Origin: Cristatella mucedo
Lineage: Eukaryota; Bryozoa; Phylactolaemata; Cristatellidae
Direction of reading: 5' to 3'
Assembly (NCBI GenBank): GCA_009760855.2
Contig: WPIO01000074.1
Location: 1,144,501-1,208,500, forward strand
DNA length: 64,000 nt
Shown here: positions 34,231-45,290 of the stretch, piece by piece
Position numbering within the stretch: the first letter of the stretch is position 1
Layout: each line of letters starts with the position of its first letter
The notes under the pieces: model-generated
Seen by the model: only the letters and a program-made list of their open reading frames with translations
The model's database searches: none
What the model was told of the DNA's origin: nothing
Program-made: the position numbers and the translations under genes

Positions 34231-35030
34231 ACTCACAGCGTAAGTGGCTTTCAGTACGCATTCAATAGCCAACAGACTTCATCTCACCCAAGAAAGAGAA
34301 AGTGGGAAGCATTGCAGAGTTAAAGTGGGAAGCATTGCAGAGTCAGGAGAACAGGTGAGGTAGTGAGTAATAATAATAATAATAATAATGCACTTGATAA
34401 AGCGCCCTCAGAGAACTTAATCGCTCTACGACGGTATAGTCGCATAGCTTGGGGTGGAATTGAAGCAATACTTGTATTTTGCTGGATCGGTTGAATTACG
34501 GGAGGTGCTGTATGTCCTGCTCCGGGAAGCAGCTAATGTCAGGCTTCTTCATTGCCTGGAAGTAGCAGCTCAGGACATCTGGAAAGTACGAGCCGTAGGA
34601 GCCGGAGCAAGTCAAATGTTTTTGCAAGCCACTGAGGGAGACAGGTCTTTATCTTAGATAGTGATCGGACGTGATGGCTAGCTGTATAAGCAGTTTTCTG
34701 AATGAAGCTCTTAAAAGTTGGGCAGCTGTCAAAAACGACCCTAAATTGCAAGCACGCGGCGATGGTCGAACAACAGTATCAGTCGCGTCACATCAGTTCA
34801 CTGCTGCGACGTCACGTTTCGTTCGAGCAAAAGCGTGCATATTCCATGACGGATTTTCGCTACAGTGCTCCCTGCAATCGGCTAAATCTGCCGTAGACGC
34901 TTTCGTATAGCTAAAACGGTCAAAAACGGCAGAACGCTGCGTAGAGTCTAGCACGGCCGGCATTCCTTGCGATACGACTTCCGTTTGTATTGTAGGGCAT
35001 CACTAGAGGAGATCGGACCAAGTTTTCACT

Positions 35031-36234
35031 ATGACTGCTCTTTCTCTACTAAAAGCCCTGGTAAGACTTCTCGGAAACGTCGAATGCATCACAGTGGGCA
35101 CATTGAGCCAAAATCGAGGTCATTTTTTTCTGACATGCTGATGTCCAATATGAGGTCTGCATCAATCGGTGCCAAGCTTAAGATAATAAGATATGTCAAT
35201 TGTGCTTCTAAAAGTTGCAACCTAATGTCCGCGAGTCATGAAATCTTCATTTTGTTTAGGTTACGCTCGTCCTGACGAACACACTGGTTCAGGCTGCCGT
35301 AAGTACAAACTTGTAAAATGCTGTAGGCAGCAAAAAGGTTCAAGACAAATTACAGCGTTGGAATTCGCCTCATATGAGGTTTGAATCGCCTGTCACACAG
35401 TGGGACTTTCAAAAGCAATGCTCTCAAATACGTACCAAAATCGCCGTACAAGTCAGTGGCATTCGCGATTCAAGACATTGGTCTTGTAATCCTGTAGCAT
35501 CTGTTTGATTTCTAACCTCGCATGTCTAACGCTTAAAGTTTGCTTCTTACTTTGTGCTGCTTTGCTAAGTTTCTCTGCTGCTGTCGTTGCTGTCGTTGTG
35601 CTGAGTTTCGCTGTTGTCAAGGATTTATCACAAATGTCTGCGTCGCCGTTGGTTGGCCAACGGAAAAAATCCTGGCGCGCTCGAGGCAGAAGCGGAAGCG
35701 AGCTTTCTGTCGGCTGACGCCCCGTTTTCCGCGTCGCAGATTTCGCCGTACGTGTGTCCCGGCACGCTGTGCCCCGAGTGCAACTACGGCGACATTCCAG
35801 CTAAGGTCTACGCGTCTCTGTTTGGTCAGCCGTGCAACCTAGACAAACAAACTTGCAACGGCTCTCTACTGTGCTGCGAAGTCAAAGGGGTTGGCTGGAC
35901 GTGCACGAGACCTGTGGCCACTGCACCCCGCTCGGGTTCGAATACGCGAAAGCTGCGCCGCTGCGTCCTTTTTTCCGCGTCTCTCTTTTCTTGCTGGATA
36001 GAAGCTGAGCCCAAGCCAGCCTCACTCTCGTGTCTCGCAGGTTCGTGCCCTAAGAGACCGGCTGCAGGCACCAGGTTGACGGCGGCGCTCAAGCGAGCGT
36101 GCCCCGAGGACATGGGCCTGCAATGCAACTACGACAGCGAGTGCTCCGGCCAGGACCACAAGTGCTGCTTCGACTACGCGTGCTGCGGCAGCATGCCCGG
36201 ATGCCGGAAACACAAGTGCGTCAAGAGCGTCTAG
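35031..36234 (+). CDS. Secreted double WAP-like (four-disulfide-core) protein, four exons
   Basis: Exons 35,031-35,060, 35,260-35,298, 35,740-35,935 and 36,041-36,234 join in frame (phases 0, 0, 1). Donors are GTAAGA, GTAAGT and a weak GTTCGA; acceptors are TTTGTTTAG, TTCCGCGTCGCAG and TCGTGTCTCGCAG. The product has 152 residues. Residues 1-23 form a signal peptide split across exons 1-2, with a VQAA cleavage context. The first domain has eight Cys (29-78), including a Cys-x5-Cys-Cys core at 62-69. The second starts Gly-Ser-Cys-Pro (89-92), with Cys109, 117, 123, the Cys130-Cys131 pair and further Cys to 148; it has ten Cys, two more than the usual eight. WAP domains occur in secreted protease inhibitors, antimicrobial and shell or cuticle proteins; which applies here is unknown. 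The third intron (105 nt) is in frame and open, so an unspliced form with 35 extra residues cannot be excluded. Confidence 0.8.
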
Positions 36235-36531
36235 TCGCTGGCGAGAGGCAGAAAAAGACGGACAGCAGGTCGGGTGACATCTCAGTCGGTCACGGCCGAG
36301 CCGAGCGGGCAACCACTGGAGAGCTACTAGCCCTGACGCCATTTCTAATCCCGACGTGCTTCCGGTTACGTCCGAGTAAAATGGGCGCACTCGCGTGAGC
36401 CGACCGCGAATATATGCGGCTGCCACGCCACTGAAGCTGAGATTTTAACACTTCGAAAAGACTACTTCTACTTGCTGCATGTCACAAGCCTCTATTCTGA
36501 ATAAGCGTGTTTGGCTTATTCTTTATTCTCG

Positions 36532-36537
36532 AATAAA
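36532..36537 (+). terminator. Poly(A) signal of the WAP gene
   Basis: AATAAA about 300 nt after the stop codon, in a T-rich context. Confidence 0.6.
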
Positions 36538-36539
36538 CT

Positions 36540-37790
36540 TGACCTGCCTGCCTGCCTCTCTCCTCATGTCCGGAGGGCAGTTCATTCCTCTGCAGCTAGT
36601 CCTAGCCATAACAAATGCTGCTACCGAATTCAGCACACTGGCCCCAGGATCATGCTGGCTCTGTCGTTAAACTAGTGTATTCTTTTGATGGCTACTGCCC
36701 ATACACCGATGACTAGCGTCTGTTAGCTTTCTTAGCACGGCGGCGGCTTAGGTGTCGCTCTCAGGGCCAGGATTGCGTTAACGTTTTTCTGACGATCAGT
36801 TGGGCGGCGACATCGCCAGTGTAGTGATCGATGCGTGAATTTGCGGTCCACAGCCTAGCCCATGAATTTCAGCTGTCGGAGCAACAGCTCATACTTGGGT
36901 GACGCATTTCCTTCGCTCGCTCTCCGAAACTTTGACCTCGACTTTGACCTCGACTTTGACCAATCAGTTCGTGTAATGCGTTGTAAGCTTTGTCAGCACC
37001 CAGAAGCTACTCGGCTGGGGATACAGCAATTTAGGAGTGATTAGCCTCAGAGCCCATCCGGTGCTTTAAGCTGATTGGCCCTTTTCCAACGGGAGCTCAG
37101 TAAATGATTGGCACTGCTTGGCCTGACCTTTAGGCATTCCAAGCAGCCTAATAGAGGCGTTTTTTCCGACGTGACTAATGAAGTCAAATGATGCTCATCA
37201 CGTCGCGGCTTTATCGATGGAGAGGAAGACTAAATTGTTATAGTGTGCTGAGTTTGGTGACTGTGTTTGGTGGCGATCGTGACAGTGACTTCTTGATACA
37301 CAAGCCACGAAATGACTTCCATAGGTCATCCATAGGGCGTTCATAGAGCTACGAGCAACCTACTTAAAGCCCTATTAATCTTGTAACGTGTTCAGTTGCA
37401 GGAATTAATGCCTCTCTAGCCTTTATCGGGATTCATCGCCGCATGACGCACCGCAGCCTATTCGTCATTGGCTTATATTTAAAAACTCAGATTAATAGGT
37501 CCGTGCATGTGCTGTGCGTAGGAGATCAGTAAACCCAAGTACCATGTGACCATTATGAAGAGTTATTGTATAGCACTGCAGTCTGGTTGCAACACTCTCA
37601 AGCGTTAGCGACGAGCAGAGCGGATGAGACTGTACGGAGCAGATGAGATCGTTAATGCCTAAGTAGTTTATTTTATTACAAGCACCATGTTTCACTTGAT
37701 TTGACACTAGCATTGTCTTGCCTCACAAAGCACCAGTGGCAGTGCCTGGCTTGGATCTCAGCATTACTCGATCGTCTTCCAAAATCCCGC
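36540..37790. other. Intergenic DNA; 12-bp triplicate
   Basis: At 36,924-36,962 the unit GACCTCGACTTT is repeated three times. Otherwise nothing is recognised. Confidence 0.5.
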
Positions 37791-37865
37791 CGATTATCGT
37801 TCTAAATTAGTGAGAAAGTGATCTTTTTTGACGTCGAGAGATTCTCCTAACCGTGGCGAGCTTTC

Positions 37866-38067
37866 ATGTAAACCTATTGTGCTTGTTGGGTGACTTGGAA
37901 AAACACGTTTCACTTGACTCAGCCGACACAGTCTCACGATATGACACAACGGGATCCGACTTTTTGAGTGGGACCTGTGCATGGTCTTCTTCAAGGTCCT
38001 TGAGGCAGATTTCAAGATGTAGCTCGCCAGCTCCAGCAATGACGTGCTCTCCCGATTCTTTGATTGT
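37866..38067 (-). pseudogene. eEF2-like: Elongation factor 2 fragment, broken
   Basis: The - strand encodes about 65 residues that match translation elongation factor 2, the ribosomal translocation GTPase, in a strongly conserved central stretch: [20 protein letters not shown], then [19 protein letters not shown] and SKSPNKHNR. Just after that, where the family continues with an Met-Lys-Ala-Arg block, a 1-2 base deletion gives TGA; an Met-Lys-Ala-Arg block is still visible one frame over. Similarity fades by about 37,830. On the amino-terminal side the match stops exactly at a (CT)n/(GA)n run. There is no sign of the rest of this ~840-residue protein. The decay and the missing flanks indicate a pseudogene piece; too little remains to tell a processed copy from a genomic duplicate. 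Confidence 0.88.

Positions 38068-38068
<1 letters not shown>

Positions 38069-38155
<87 letters not shown>
38069..38155. repeat. (CT)n microsatellite bounding the eEF2 relic
   Basis: Uninterrupted run of about 43 CT units. Confidence 0.97.
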
Positions 38156-38161
<6 letters not shown>

Positions 38162-38689
38162 GCCACTCACGTCTAGTTGCGACGACAGTGCTCCAAAGAG
38201 CGAGCCGAGCCGAGTCTAGACGAGCCTAGGCTCGCTTGAGTTATAATAGCCTATCATCTCTCGCTGTAGCTGCATGAGTTATGCCCTTCTCAGTTATTGC
38301 TCGAGTTTTGCTGGTCTACCACCGGATGTCAATTCGATAGCTCAAGCTATACAGCACTAGTCTGATCGGCAAATAATGTCATTTCACTCATTCAGCTTGT
38401 ATTCTTCTTCAGGGCTTTTGTTCTTTCATTTTCAATGGCCACGAATATTTTGGCAGTTTTTTGCAAAAAAAGAATGGCTAGAAAAAGTTTTCATGGCAAA
38501 CCTAAATTGCAATGATATGTAGCTGCTAGTAGATTACGTTGACTGCAAGTGGACTTACAAATTAACACAGTTTTAGTTCTGATGCTATTCGCTGCCATGC
38601 CCGAAAAACATTCACCAAACTGATCTTGCAAAGTATTCACCATTGTTCACCAAGTTGAGCCTGCAAAAGTATGTACCGACGGTCTATGT

Positions 38690-38780
38690 TTGATATACAT
38701 ATATCTACATATATGTGTATATAATTATATGCATATATATATATTTATTTATTTATTTATTCATTCATTTATTTATATGC
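38690..38780. repeat. ATAT/ATTT low-complexity stretch
   Basis: ATATATG and ATTTATTT units in succession. Confidence 0.85.
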
Positions 38781-39059
38781 CTTTGATCCACAAATTTTGC
38801 GGCATGACACACCGCCGGTTAGCATGCTGTCTTCCTCTCAGAGCAATCAACTGTCCGTTCTTTAGAGTTCTCTATCAAATAATAAGAGGAATGTGGAGGA
38901 ATAAGAAACAGAGAGCGGATGGTATTGGTTGAGAGGAACCTAGGCCTATACCTAGGCCTGCCTGTATCTAGACAGATTAAGAGACAAGCGCACACACGCA
39001 CGAACGCACGCATGCCTGCACGAACTAACGCGTACAAAGACCAGAACATCGAGAGAGGT

Positions 39060-39185
39060 GAGGAGAGAGAGAGAGGGATATATTATAAAGAGAGTAAGAG
39101 CAAATGTGACACGGACATGGAAAACTGGGTCAAGATGGGCATAGGGATAGAGGGAGGTGGGAGGGGGAGAGTGAGAGTGAGAGAG

Positions 39186-39245
<60 letters not shown>

Positions 39246-39345
39246 CGAAAGAGACAAATGTGAAATGATAAATAGAGGAAAGATAGCTAGAGAGTGGTGG
39301 GAAGAAACACACATAAAGAGAGAGAGAGAAAGAGACAAATCAGGG
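39060..39345. repeat. (GA)n-rich region
   Basis: The pure GA core is at 39,187-39,243, with shorter GA patches at 39,060-39,077 and 39,318-39,336. Confidence 0.93.
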
Positions 39346-39984
39346 GAATAAATTGCGATATCATGCGAGACCAGGATTGAGATGGGAAGAAATGGGAGAG
39401 ACCGGCAGACAGACAAATACAAGAACGGACAGTAAAACCCACCCCAAACTCGGCCACTGGCCGAGACTGATGAGATCCCTGCGAGTTCTGGTTCTGAGTC
39501 GAGGCTTCAGATAGCTGCGAATCGCATGGACGCTACGCTCGGTTGATTGGTGATATATTTCTGCCCTAAGCCGATTACGGGCGGGCGCGTACGTGCGGCG
39601 CTGCCCGACGATCCGGTCGACCAGCCAGTGGCAACGCTGCGCTTTACAGGCAGCACGTCCAGCACCCGTTGCAGTACGAACACGGCTACGTTACAGTACG
39701 TACAGAGCCGTCGTCATCGCCGGCATAAGCAGGCAGCAGTTCACGCTTTGAGTAGGACGAGCCACTACTGGGCCACGGTTGGCCCGCACAGTTCGTGCCG
39801 GTGGAGGGAAATGCAAGCGGGACGCGCGACATGCGTTCCCTCGTTTCGCAAACGCTTCTCGCGGAGTCGGTGATGGAGGAAGTGCAAGAAACGTACCAAT
39901 CCGGCCAAGCTACTTTCCGCTAGCCCGCTGACACCTGCGATAAGCGACTACCTGGAGCCACTGTTTAATACCCTTCACTCGCTA

Positions 39985-40145
39985 GTTAGCCGATTGCCCA
40001 CCTGCTGATGGCCTACCTGCTGATTGCCCACCTGCTGATTGCCCACCTGCTGATGGCCTACCTGCTGATTGCCCACCTGCTGACTGCCTACCTGCTGATT
40101 GCCCACCGGCTGACTGCCCGCCTGCTGACTGCCTACCTGCTGAGT
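39985..40145. repeat. 15-bp minisatellite, about ten copies
   Basis: The unit TGCCCACCTGCTGAT recurs with TGCCTAC and GGCCTAC variants. A multiple of three, it leaves frames open on both strands (Ser-Ala-Gly-Gly-Gln repeats on the -). Confidence 0.95.
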
Positions 40146-40345
40146 TGGCTTCCTCTGACTCAGCTGCGACTGACAGATACGAAATCCCAGGAAAGACTGA
40201 TTTACAGGAGCTGCAAACGGTTTTCCTATTTACAATAACGGTTTTCCTATATATAAGTCGGGACAAATCCCTCGTTGAACACACGGTAAGGCAGCTTCCA
40301 AGCATTGCTTCTCTACTGCTCCGCTGGAGAATAATGTATTTCTAA

Positions 40346-40393
40346 GAATGGAATTCCATTAGAATGGAATTCCATTAGAATGGAATTCCAATT
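40346..40393. repeat. 16-bp repeat with embedded GGAATTCC palindromes
   Basis: ATTAGAATGGAATTCC occurs about three times, followed by AAATTT-type low-complexity DNA to about 40,430. Confidence 0.92.
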
Positions 40394-40554
40394 CCTAAAT
40401 TTTTAAATTTAAAATTTCTAAATTCAATTGAATTAGTGTATTCTAAGCTTGATGAGAAGTATTCAAGTATTCGCGTTGCTGCGCCACACCGTCCGAAATG
40501 CGAAGCGATTACTGTAAGCTTTTGAGCAAGCTTCGACTCACTGACACTGCTTGC

Positions 40555-41240
40555 TGCTGGCTGCAGCCCGACGAAAGCAGGCGCTTACAGTTGGTGTAAA
40601 ACTGTGCAGCTATGCTTGTCTATCGTGAACGTCGCAGTTACCACATAACATCCTTTCTCGCCGACCTGCACTGGCTCCCAGTCACGCAGCTCATCGAATT
40701 AAAGGTTCTGTCACTCACTTTTAGGCCCGTTCCTTCATTCATTTTCTTGCCACTCACATTGAGGTCCGTTCATTTTTGGCTTCAGCCTACCTATCAAATC
40801 TCCTCCCCCCAGCAGGATATGCATCGTACCACCAGCTAATCTGAATAAATTCATTTAGCTACGCCTCGTATGAACCTCAAATTCTTGATTTACTTTTAGT
40901 TTGTACGCTCCAAAAGACTGGAACTTACTCTCGACTGACGTCCCATGACTTTACGCTGTTTAAAAATAAGCTAAAAACGCATTTGCTCTTGACAGCTTGT
41001 AGTTAGTCTCTCTGATTTATTTCTTGCACGATTTTGCATGCTGACCCTGTGCATGCTGTCACTCACCATATTTGCATGTTGACCCTGTTCTTATCATTTC
41101 AAGCCGTGTACGTTAGGCTTGCTGACATTGAGGATGCTGCCATTATCCACTAAGTAACGCTTTCCTTGCAGCACATGCACAGTGCCTAGAAATACATCAT
41201 TCTGAAGACACTATGCAAATTTATTATTATTATTATTGCT
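40555..41240 (+). mobile_element. LINE-A-related old copy, 3' part
   Basis: Shows a diverged CAGTTGGTGTAAAACTGTGC block, DLHWLPVTQ, an ORF end and the 3' UTR, closing near 41,195-41,237 with an ATT repeat. Confidence 0.8.
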
Positions 41241-41307
41241 GAGGCTTAGAGCGAGATGTGCAGGTGAGTACTCGGCAGACAGGCATTTTTCTGTCGCATA
41301 CTTGTAA

Positions 41308-41500
41308 TAATAATAATAATAATGATGCACTTGATAAAGCGCCCTCAGAGAACTCAATCTCTCTCTATGAGCTTTACATTTGCTGCAAAGGGAAATGCAA
41401 TTGAATGGTGAGTCAAAGCGTGCTTGATAAACAAACAAAATGAATAACATGGTTAAGGGTTACATGCACAGGGTCAGCATGCAAATACGGTAGGGGCATT
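41308..41500 (-). mobile_element. LINE-A 3' tail fragment
   Basis: A TAATAATAA start, tail hairpin, then 3' UTR up to GGGTCAGCATGC. Confidence 0.9.
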
Positions 41501-41715
41501 CATTTTTTGGCTCCAGCCTAACAATCAAATGTAATACCCCACCGGGCTAGGCCTACCTATCTGAACCAAATTATTCAGCTGCACCTCGTACGAAGATCAA
41601 ATCATTTATAGAACATGCCTTTAGTCTGTATGCTCCCGAAAGCCTGGAACTTAGTCTCGTCTGACATTGCGACGTACCCCGACTTGACGACATATAAAAA
41701 AAGCTAAAAACTTAT
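41497..41715 (+). mobile_element. LINE-A-related C-terminal scrap
   Basis: Matches the block from TTTTTGGCTCCAGCCTA through TATGCTCCCGAAAGCCTGGA to a degraded ACATATAAAAAAAGC. It abuts the opposite-strand tail at 41.5 kb. Confidence 0.75.
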
Positions 41716-41884
41716 CTGTTGATCTCACTGCACTTGGTTTGTCGCTGTCATTCGTCCCATTGTATAATCACTTTCCTCATCTCTAGCGGAGGAATGATGA
41801 CCGTGATCTTGTTTGACTTGCCGGCAACCGCAGCGAGGCTGCAAGGGGCTGCTCCACACTCGGCCTGTCAGCAGTCCTAGACTT

Positions 41885-41998
41885 CAGACTTCGGACTTTA
41901 TATACTTTATGCACTTTAGACTTTGGACTTCTATACTTTAGACTTTGGACTTTAGACTTTAGACTTTGGACTATAAACTTACTTTAGACTTGAGACTC
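41885..41998. repeat. ACTTTAGACTTTGG-type repeat
   Basis: Degenerate 7-bp-based units (GACTTTA, GACTTTG). Confidence 0.85.
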
Positions 41999-42002
41999 CT
42001 CC

Positions 42003-43002
42003 CGATAGTACTGGAGCTAGCGCCTGGCAACACAGCCGCACGACCGACAAGAGTGGTTCATATAGATAATACACATATAACAAATACAATACGATACGTA
42101 ATAATAACATAATAACGCAATTTGTATTATATACTATAATTTAATATATAATATACGATATCAGCAGTGCATATAAACTCATGCAGGCCCTGCAGTTGCA
42201 GACAACTCGAGCTAGTTCTAACAGGAATGTCTCAAATCCACGTGTCGGAAGGATGGAGTTCAATTGACTACCTTACGCAGTTTAACAGACAATGACTAGA
42301 TGATCATCTGATGCCATGCGCTACGGTTTTGCTAAGAATTACATGTGCGTCTGAGGAAGCGATCAGTCTCCTAAATCGGCCAGGAAGTTCTTGGGAGCTT
42401 TCCCTCCTGGGAGATCGACTCTCGCTCTTGTCTTCAACAAATCATGGCGTAGAGCAAATAGTAAGTAAAAGTAAGCAAACCAGAAATAAGATTTCGTAAG
42501 CTACTATTTTTTTACTGTTTGGAAGCCAATTGAGGAATACAGCTCAAAGAGAAAAGACTGTAATAGCTATTTACTTCCACATCGTTCAGATAGCACACGG
42601 CATCAGATGATTATCCCGTCACTGTCTGTTAAACTGCTTAAGGTAAAGGGTTGCACTCCATCCGTCTGACAGGTGGATTTACGACGTTCCTGTTAGAACT
42701 GGTACGAGTTACCTGCAACGGTAGGGCCTTTATTAGTTCACATGCGCCGTTCATAGTTTATATTATATGTTCTATTATACTATATACAACACATTATAAG
42801 ACACAGAGAGAGAGAGAGAGAGAGAGGGATGAGGGAGAGGGAGATGAAGATGGAGAGAGGGGGACAGACAGACAGACAGAGAGGGAGGGAGAGGGAGAGA
42901 GTGGGTGACTTATCATTATGTAGTATATGTATTATCTATATAGCGCTGCTGTTGCGGCTTTCTCGGCTGTGTTGCCAGGCATCAGCTCCAGTATTATCGG
43001 TC
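42003..43002. repeat. Large inverted repeat, possible foldback element
   Basis: The left arm 42,003-42,325 and right arm about 42,588-43,002 are reverse complements over their whole length with scattered mismatches. Anchor pairs from outside in are TACTGGAGCT/AGCTCCAGTA, CCTGGCAACACAGCCG/CGGCTGTGTTGCCAGG, ATAGATAATACA/TGTATTATCTAT, AGTTCTAACAGGAA/TTCCTGTTAGAACT, GCAGTTTAACAGACA/TGTCTGTTAAACTGC and ATCATCTGATGCC/GGCATCAGATGAT. The right arm is longer because a (GA)n block (42,803-42,900) has grown inside it. The loop of about 260 bp (42,326-42,587) has no recognised gene. Terminal repeats and target duplications are not evident. Confidence 0.85.
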
Positions 43003-43194
43003 AATCGCCTGCAAAGTCGTGCACTCACTCACTGTGTGCACTAGGTTTGTGGTGAAGGTTTTCGCCGCCGAGACACGTTCACAGTACTACGTTTACCAAC
43101 GACCCGCTTTTGATCAATTAATTTTGACTAATTGACTAATGAAAAGTGTCTGGGGGAGATTATTCACCCGTCGGGCTCGATGCAAATGAACGTT

Positions 43195-45045
43195 TTAGTA
43201 GCCTCAATGTCTGCATTTAAACAGGTCACTAGTGATGTAGTCCTAAAGCTCGTATCTCAATCAAAGAAGACAACAAGTCCACTGGACCCTATTCCCACTG
43301 TCCTGCTCCTACGTTGCATTGATCTGCTGCTGCCATGCATAACCAACATCATTAATATGTCATTAGCCTCAGGTCAGGTCCCAGCACCGTTCAAAAAAGC
43401 TGTAGTCAGGCCACTTCTCAAGAAAGCTACACTAGACCAAGAGAACTTAAGCAACTACCGCCCAGTCTCCCTTCTACCATTCCTATCAAAGACACTGGAA
43501 CGGGTCGTGGCAGACCAGCTGAACTCGTATATCGAGACCTCACACCTTGCTAGTAAGTTCCAGTCTGGCTTTAGAGCTAATCACTCCACAGAGTCAGCAT
43601 TGCTTCGGGTATACAACGACCTACTTAGGAATGCAGACATGGGTAGAGTGTCTCTTCTTGTTTTGCTCGATCTTTCGGCAGCTTTTGATACCATCGATCA
43701 CAAAGTACTTCTAGAGCTCCTCTCATCTCGCCTGGGCATCACTGGCACTGCTCTGCAGTGGTTCAGGTCATACCTCAGTGGGAGACTCCAGAGTATTGAC
43801 GTGAATGGACAAAGATCATGTGAAGTACCTCTGAAATATGGAGTACCTCAGGGCTCAGGGCTAGGTCCGGTTCTTTTCACGGTTTATACTCTCCCTCTCG
43901 CTGATGTGATTGCCAAGCACAATCTAGGCTTTCACTTCTATGCGGATGACACTCAGTTGTACCTTTGCTTTGATCCCTCCCAGCCTTCGAGCACCTCAAA
44001 TTCTCTCAACTCACTTGCTGCATGCATTGATGACATCCGATCATGGATGGCAGCAAATTTTCTAAAACTAAACGATGATAAAACTAACTTACTAGTTATG
44101 GGCAAACCTAGTGTTATTCAGAAATTGGAAAGGCTGACTTTCAAAATTGGCTCTGCCAGCATATCTCCAGTTGCATCAGCTCGAAATCTAGGTGTCATAT
44201 TCCAAAGCGACCTCTCGTTAGACGACCACATCAGCTCCACAGTCAAATCAGCCTATTTTCAGCTTCATAAAATTGCTAAAATTAGGGCTTGTTTAGATAA
44301 GGATACCACGTCCAAGTTGGTCCATGCATTCGTGACATCTCGTCTCGACTTCTGCAACTCACTGCTTACTGGCCTACCAGCATGTGCGATCAGGCGATTG
44401 CAGCTGGTGCAAAACTCTGCAGCTAGGCTTGTCTGTCGTGAGCGTCGCAGTTGCCACATTACTCCACTTCTCGCCGACCTGCACTGGTTACCAGTCAAGC
44501 AACGGATTGACTTCAAGGTTTTGTCGCTCACTTTTAGGTCTCTTCATTCTATGGCTCCAGCCTATCTTTCAGATATACTGCCCCATCAGGCAAAGCATCG
44601 TACCACTCGCTTTTCGGAATCCAACAGTCTAGAAATACCTCGTACAAACCTTAAATCCTTTGGAGACCGTGCATTTAGCTCGTATGCTCCCACAGCCTGG
44701 AACTCCCTCCCGACCTGCATCAGAACATCCCCTGACCTGACCACATTTAAAAGAAACTTAAAAACATACCTATTTAGGACAGCATTTAGTGGGTCCCTGT
44801 GATTCGTCCTTGGTGTGCTTATGCGTGCTGACACTGTTCGTGCTGCCACTAACCACATTTGCATGCTGACCCAGTGCATGTAACCCCTAACCATGTTATT
44901 CATTTTGTTTGTTTTTTCAAGCATGATTTTACTTACTATTCTATTGCGTATCACTTTGCAGCAAATGTAAAGCGCCTAGAAAGAGATTAAGTTCTCTGAG
45001 GGCGCTTTATCAAGTGCAATATTATTATTATTATTATTATCAGAT
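43195..45045 (+). mobile_element. LINE-A, 5'-truncated copy with intact RT frame
   Basis: From the ORF2 linker onward the frame is open to the stop at 44,802, with no break in the RT region. Motifs in order are NYRPVSLLPFLSK, QSGFRANHSTESAL, LLDLSAAFDTIDH (motif A), GVPQGSGLGP (motif B), FHFYADDTQLYLCF (motif C, YADD at 43,939-43,950), LNDDKTNLLVMG (motif D) and LGVIFQSDL. The C-terminal block HWLPVKQRIDFKV and AWNSLPTCIRTSPDLTTFKR follow. Motif B has Gly where sister copies have Val (GSVLGP). The endonuclease half is missing, so it cannot be autonomous. The 3' UTR, tail hairpin and (ATT)n end at about 45,040. Confidence 0.96.
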
Positions 45046-45126
45046 TAATCACGTTATTGCACCTCTTTATTACTTTCTCGACTACAGCAAGTAATATTGA
45101 TACTTTTACGGTGGCCTGAAGAAAAT

Positions 45127-45290
45127 CTTAGCTGATTTAACAGCCTCGTTTGCATAGCAGCAGAAGATAATGACGGCTATTACCATCACTTGCAGATTGC
45201 AATAATAAATCGCCCACTGCCGAAATCAAACCCACGACATTGGTCGTGAAGAGCGAGTACTTTACCTCGTGGGTGATTACGACCTGTAGG
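45127..45290 (-). mobile_element. SINE-2 copy
   Basis: The - strand shows the AAACGAGGCTGTTAAATCAG end of the body, a diverged body and a head with ACCAATGTCGTGGGTTTGAT. It lies about 80 bp beyond the LINE-A tail. Confidence 0.75.

Larger units (their letters stand above)
33925..34650 (-). mobile_element. LINE-B 3' region, interrupted by (GT)n, SINE-2 and a LINE-A tail
   Basis: LINE-B 3' UTR blocks appear at 33,947-33,985 (CTGTAACTCTACAAAGCC) and 34,225-34,375 (ACTCACAGCGTAAGTGGC). A coding scrap lies at about 34,550-34,640. Between them are a (GT)n run (33,984-34,028), a SINE-2 (34,045-34,230) and a LINE-A tail in - orientation (34,365-34,430). Confidence 0.75.

Noticed and set aside
35505-35717. 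Hydrophobic frame upstream of the WAP exon taken as its signal peptide
   Set aside because: It has no ATG and is out of frame with the cysteine exon; the two small exons at 35,031 and 35,260 give an in-frame signal peptide with proper splice sites.
39982-40305. Gly-Gln-Ser-Ala repeat protein, minus strand
   Set aside because: The 15-bp minisatellite is a multiple of three, so it stays open by arithmetic; no start, splice or signal-peptide evidence.
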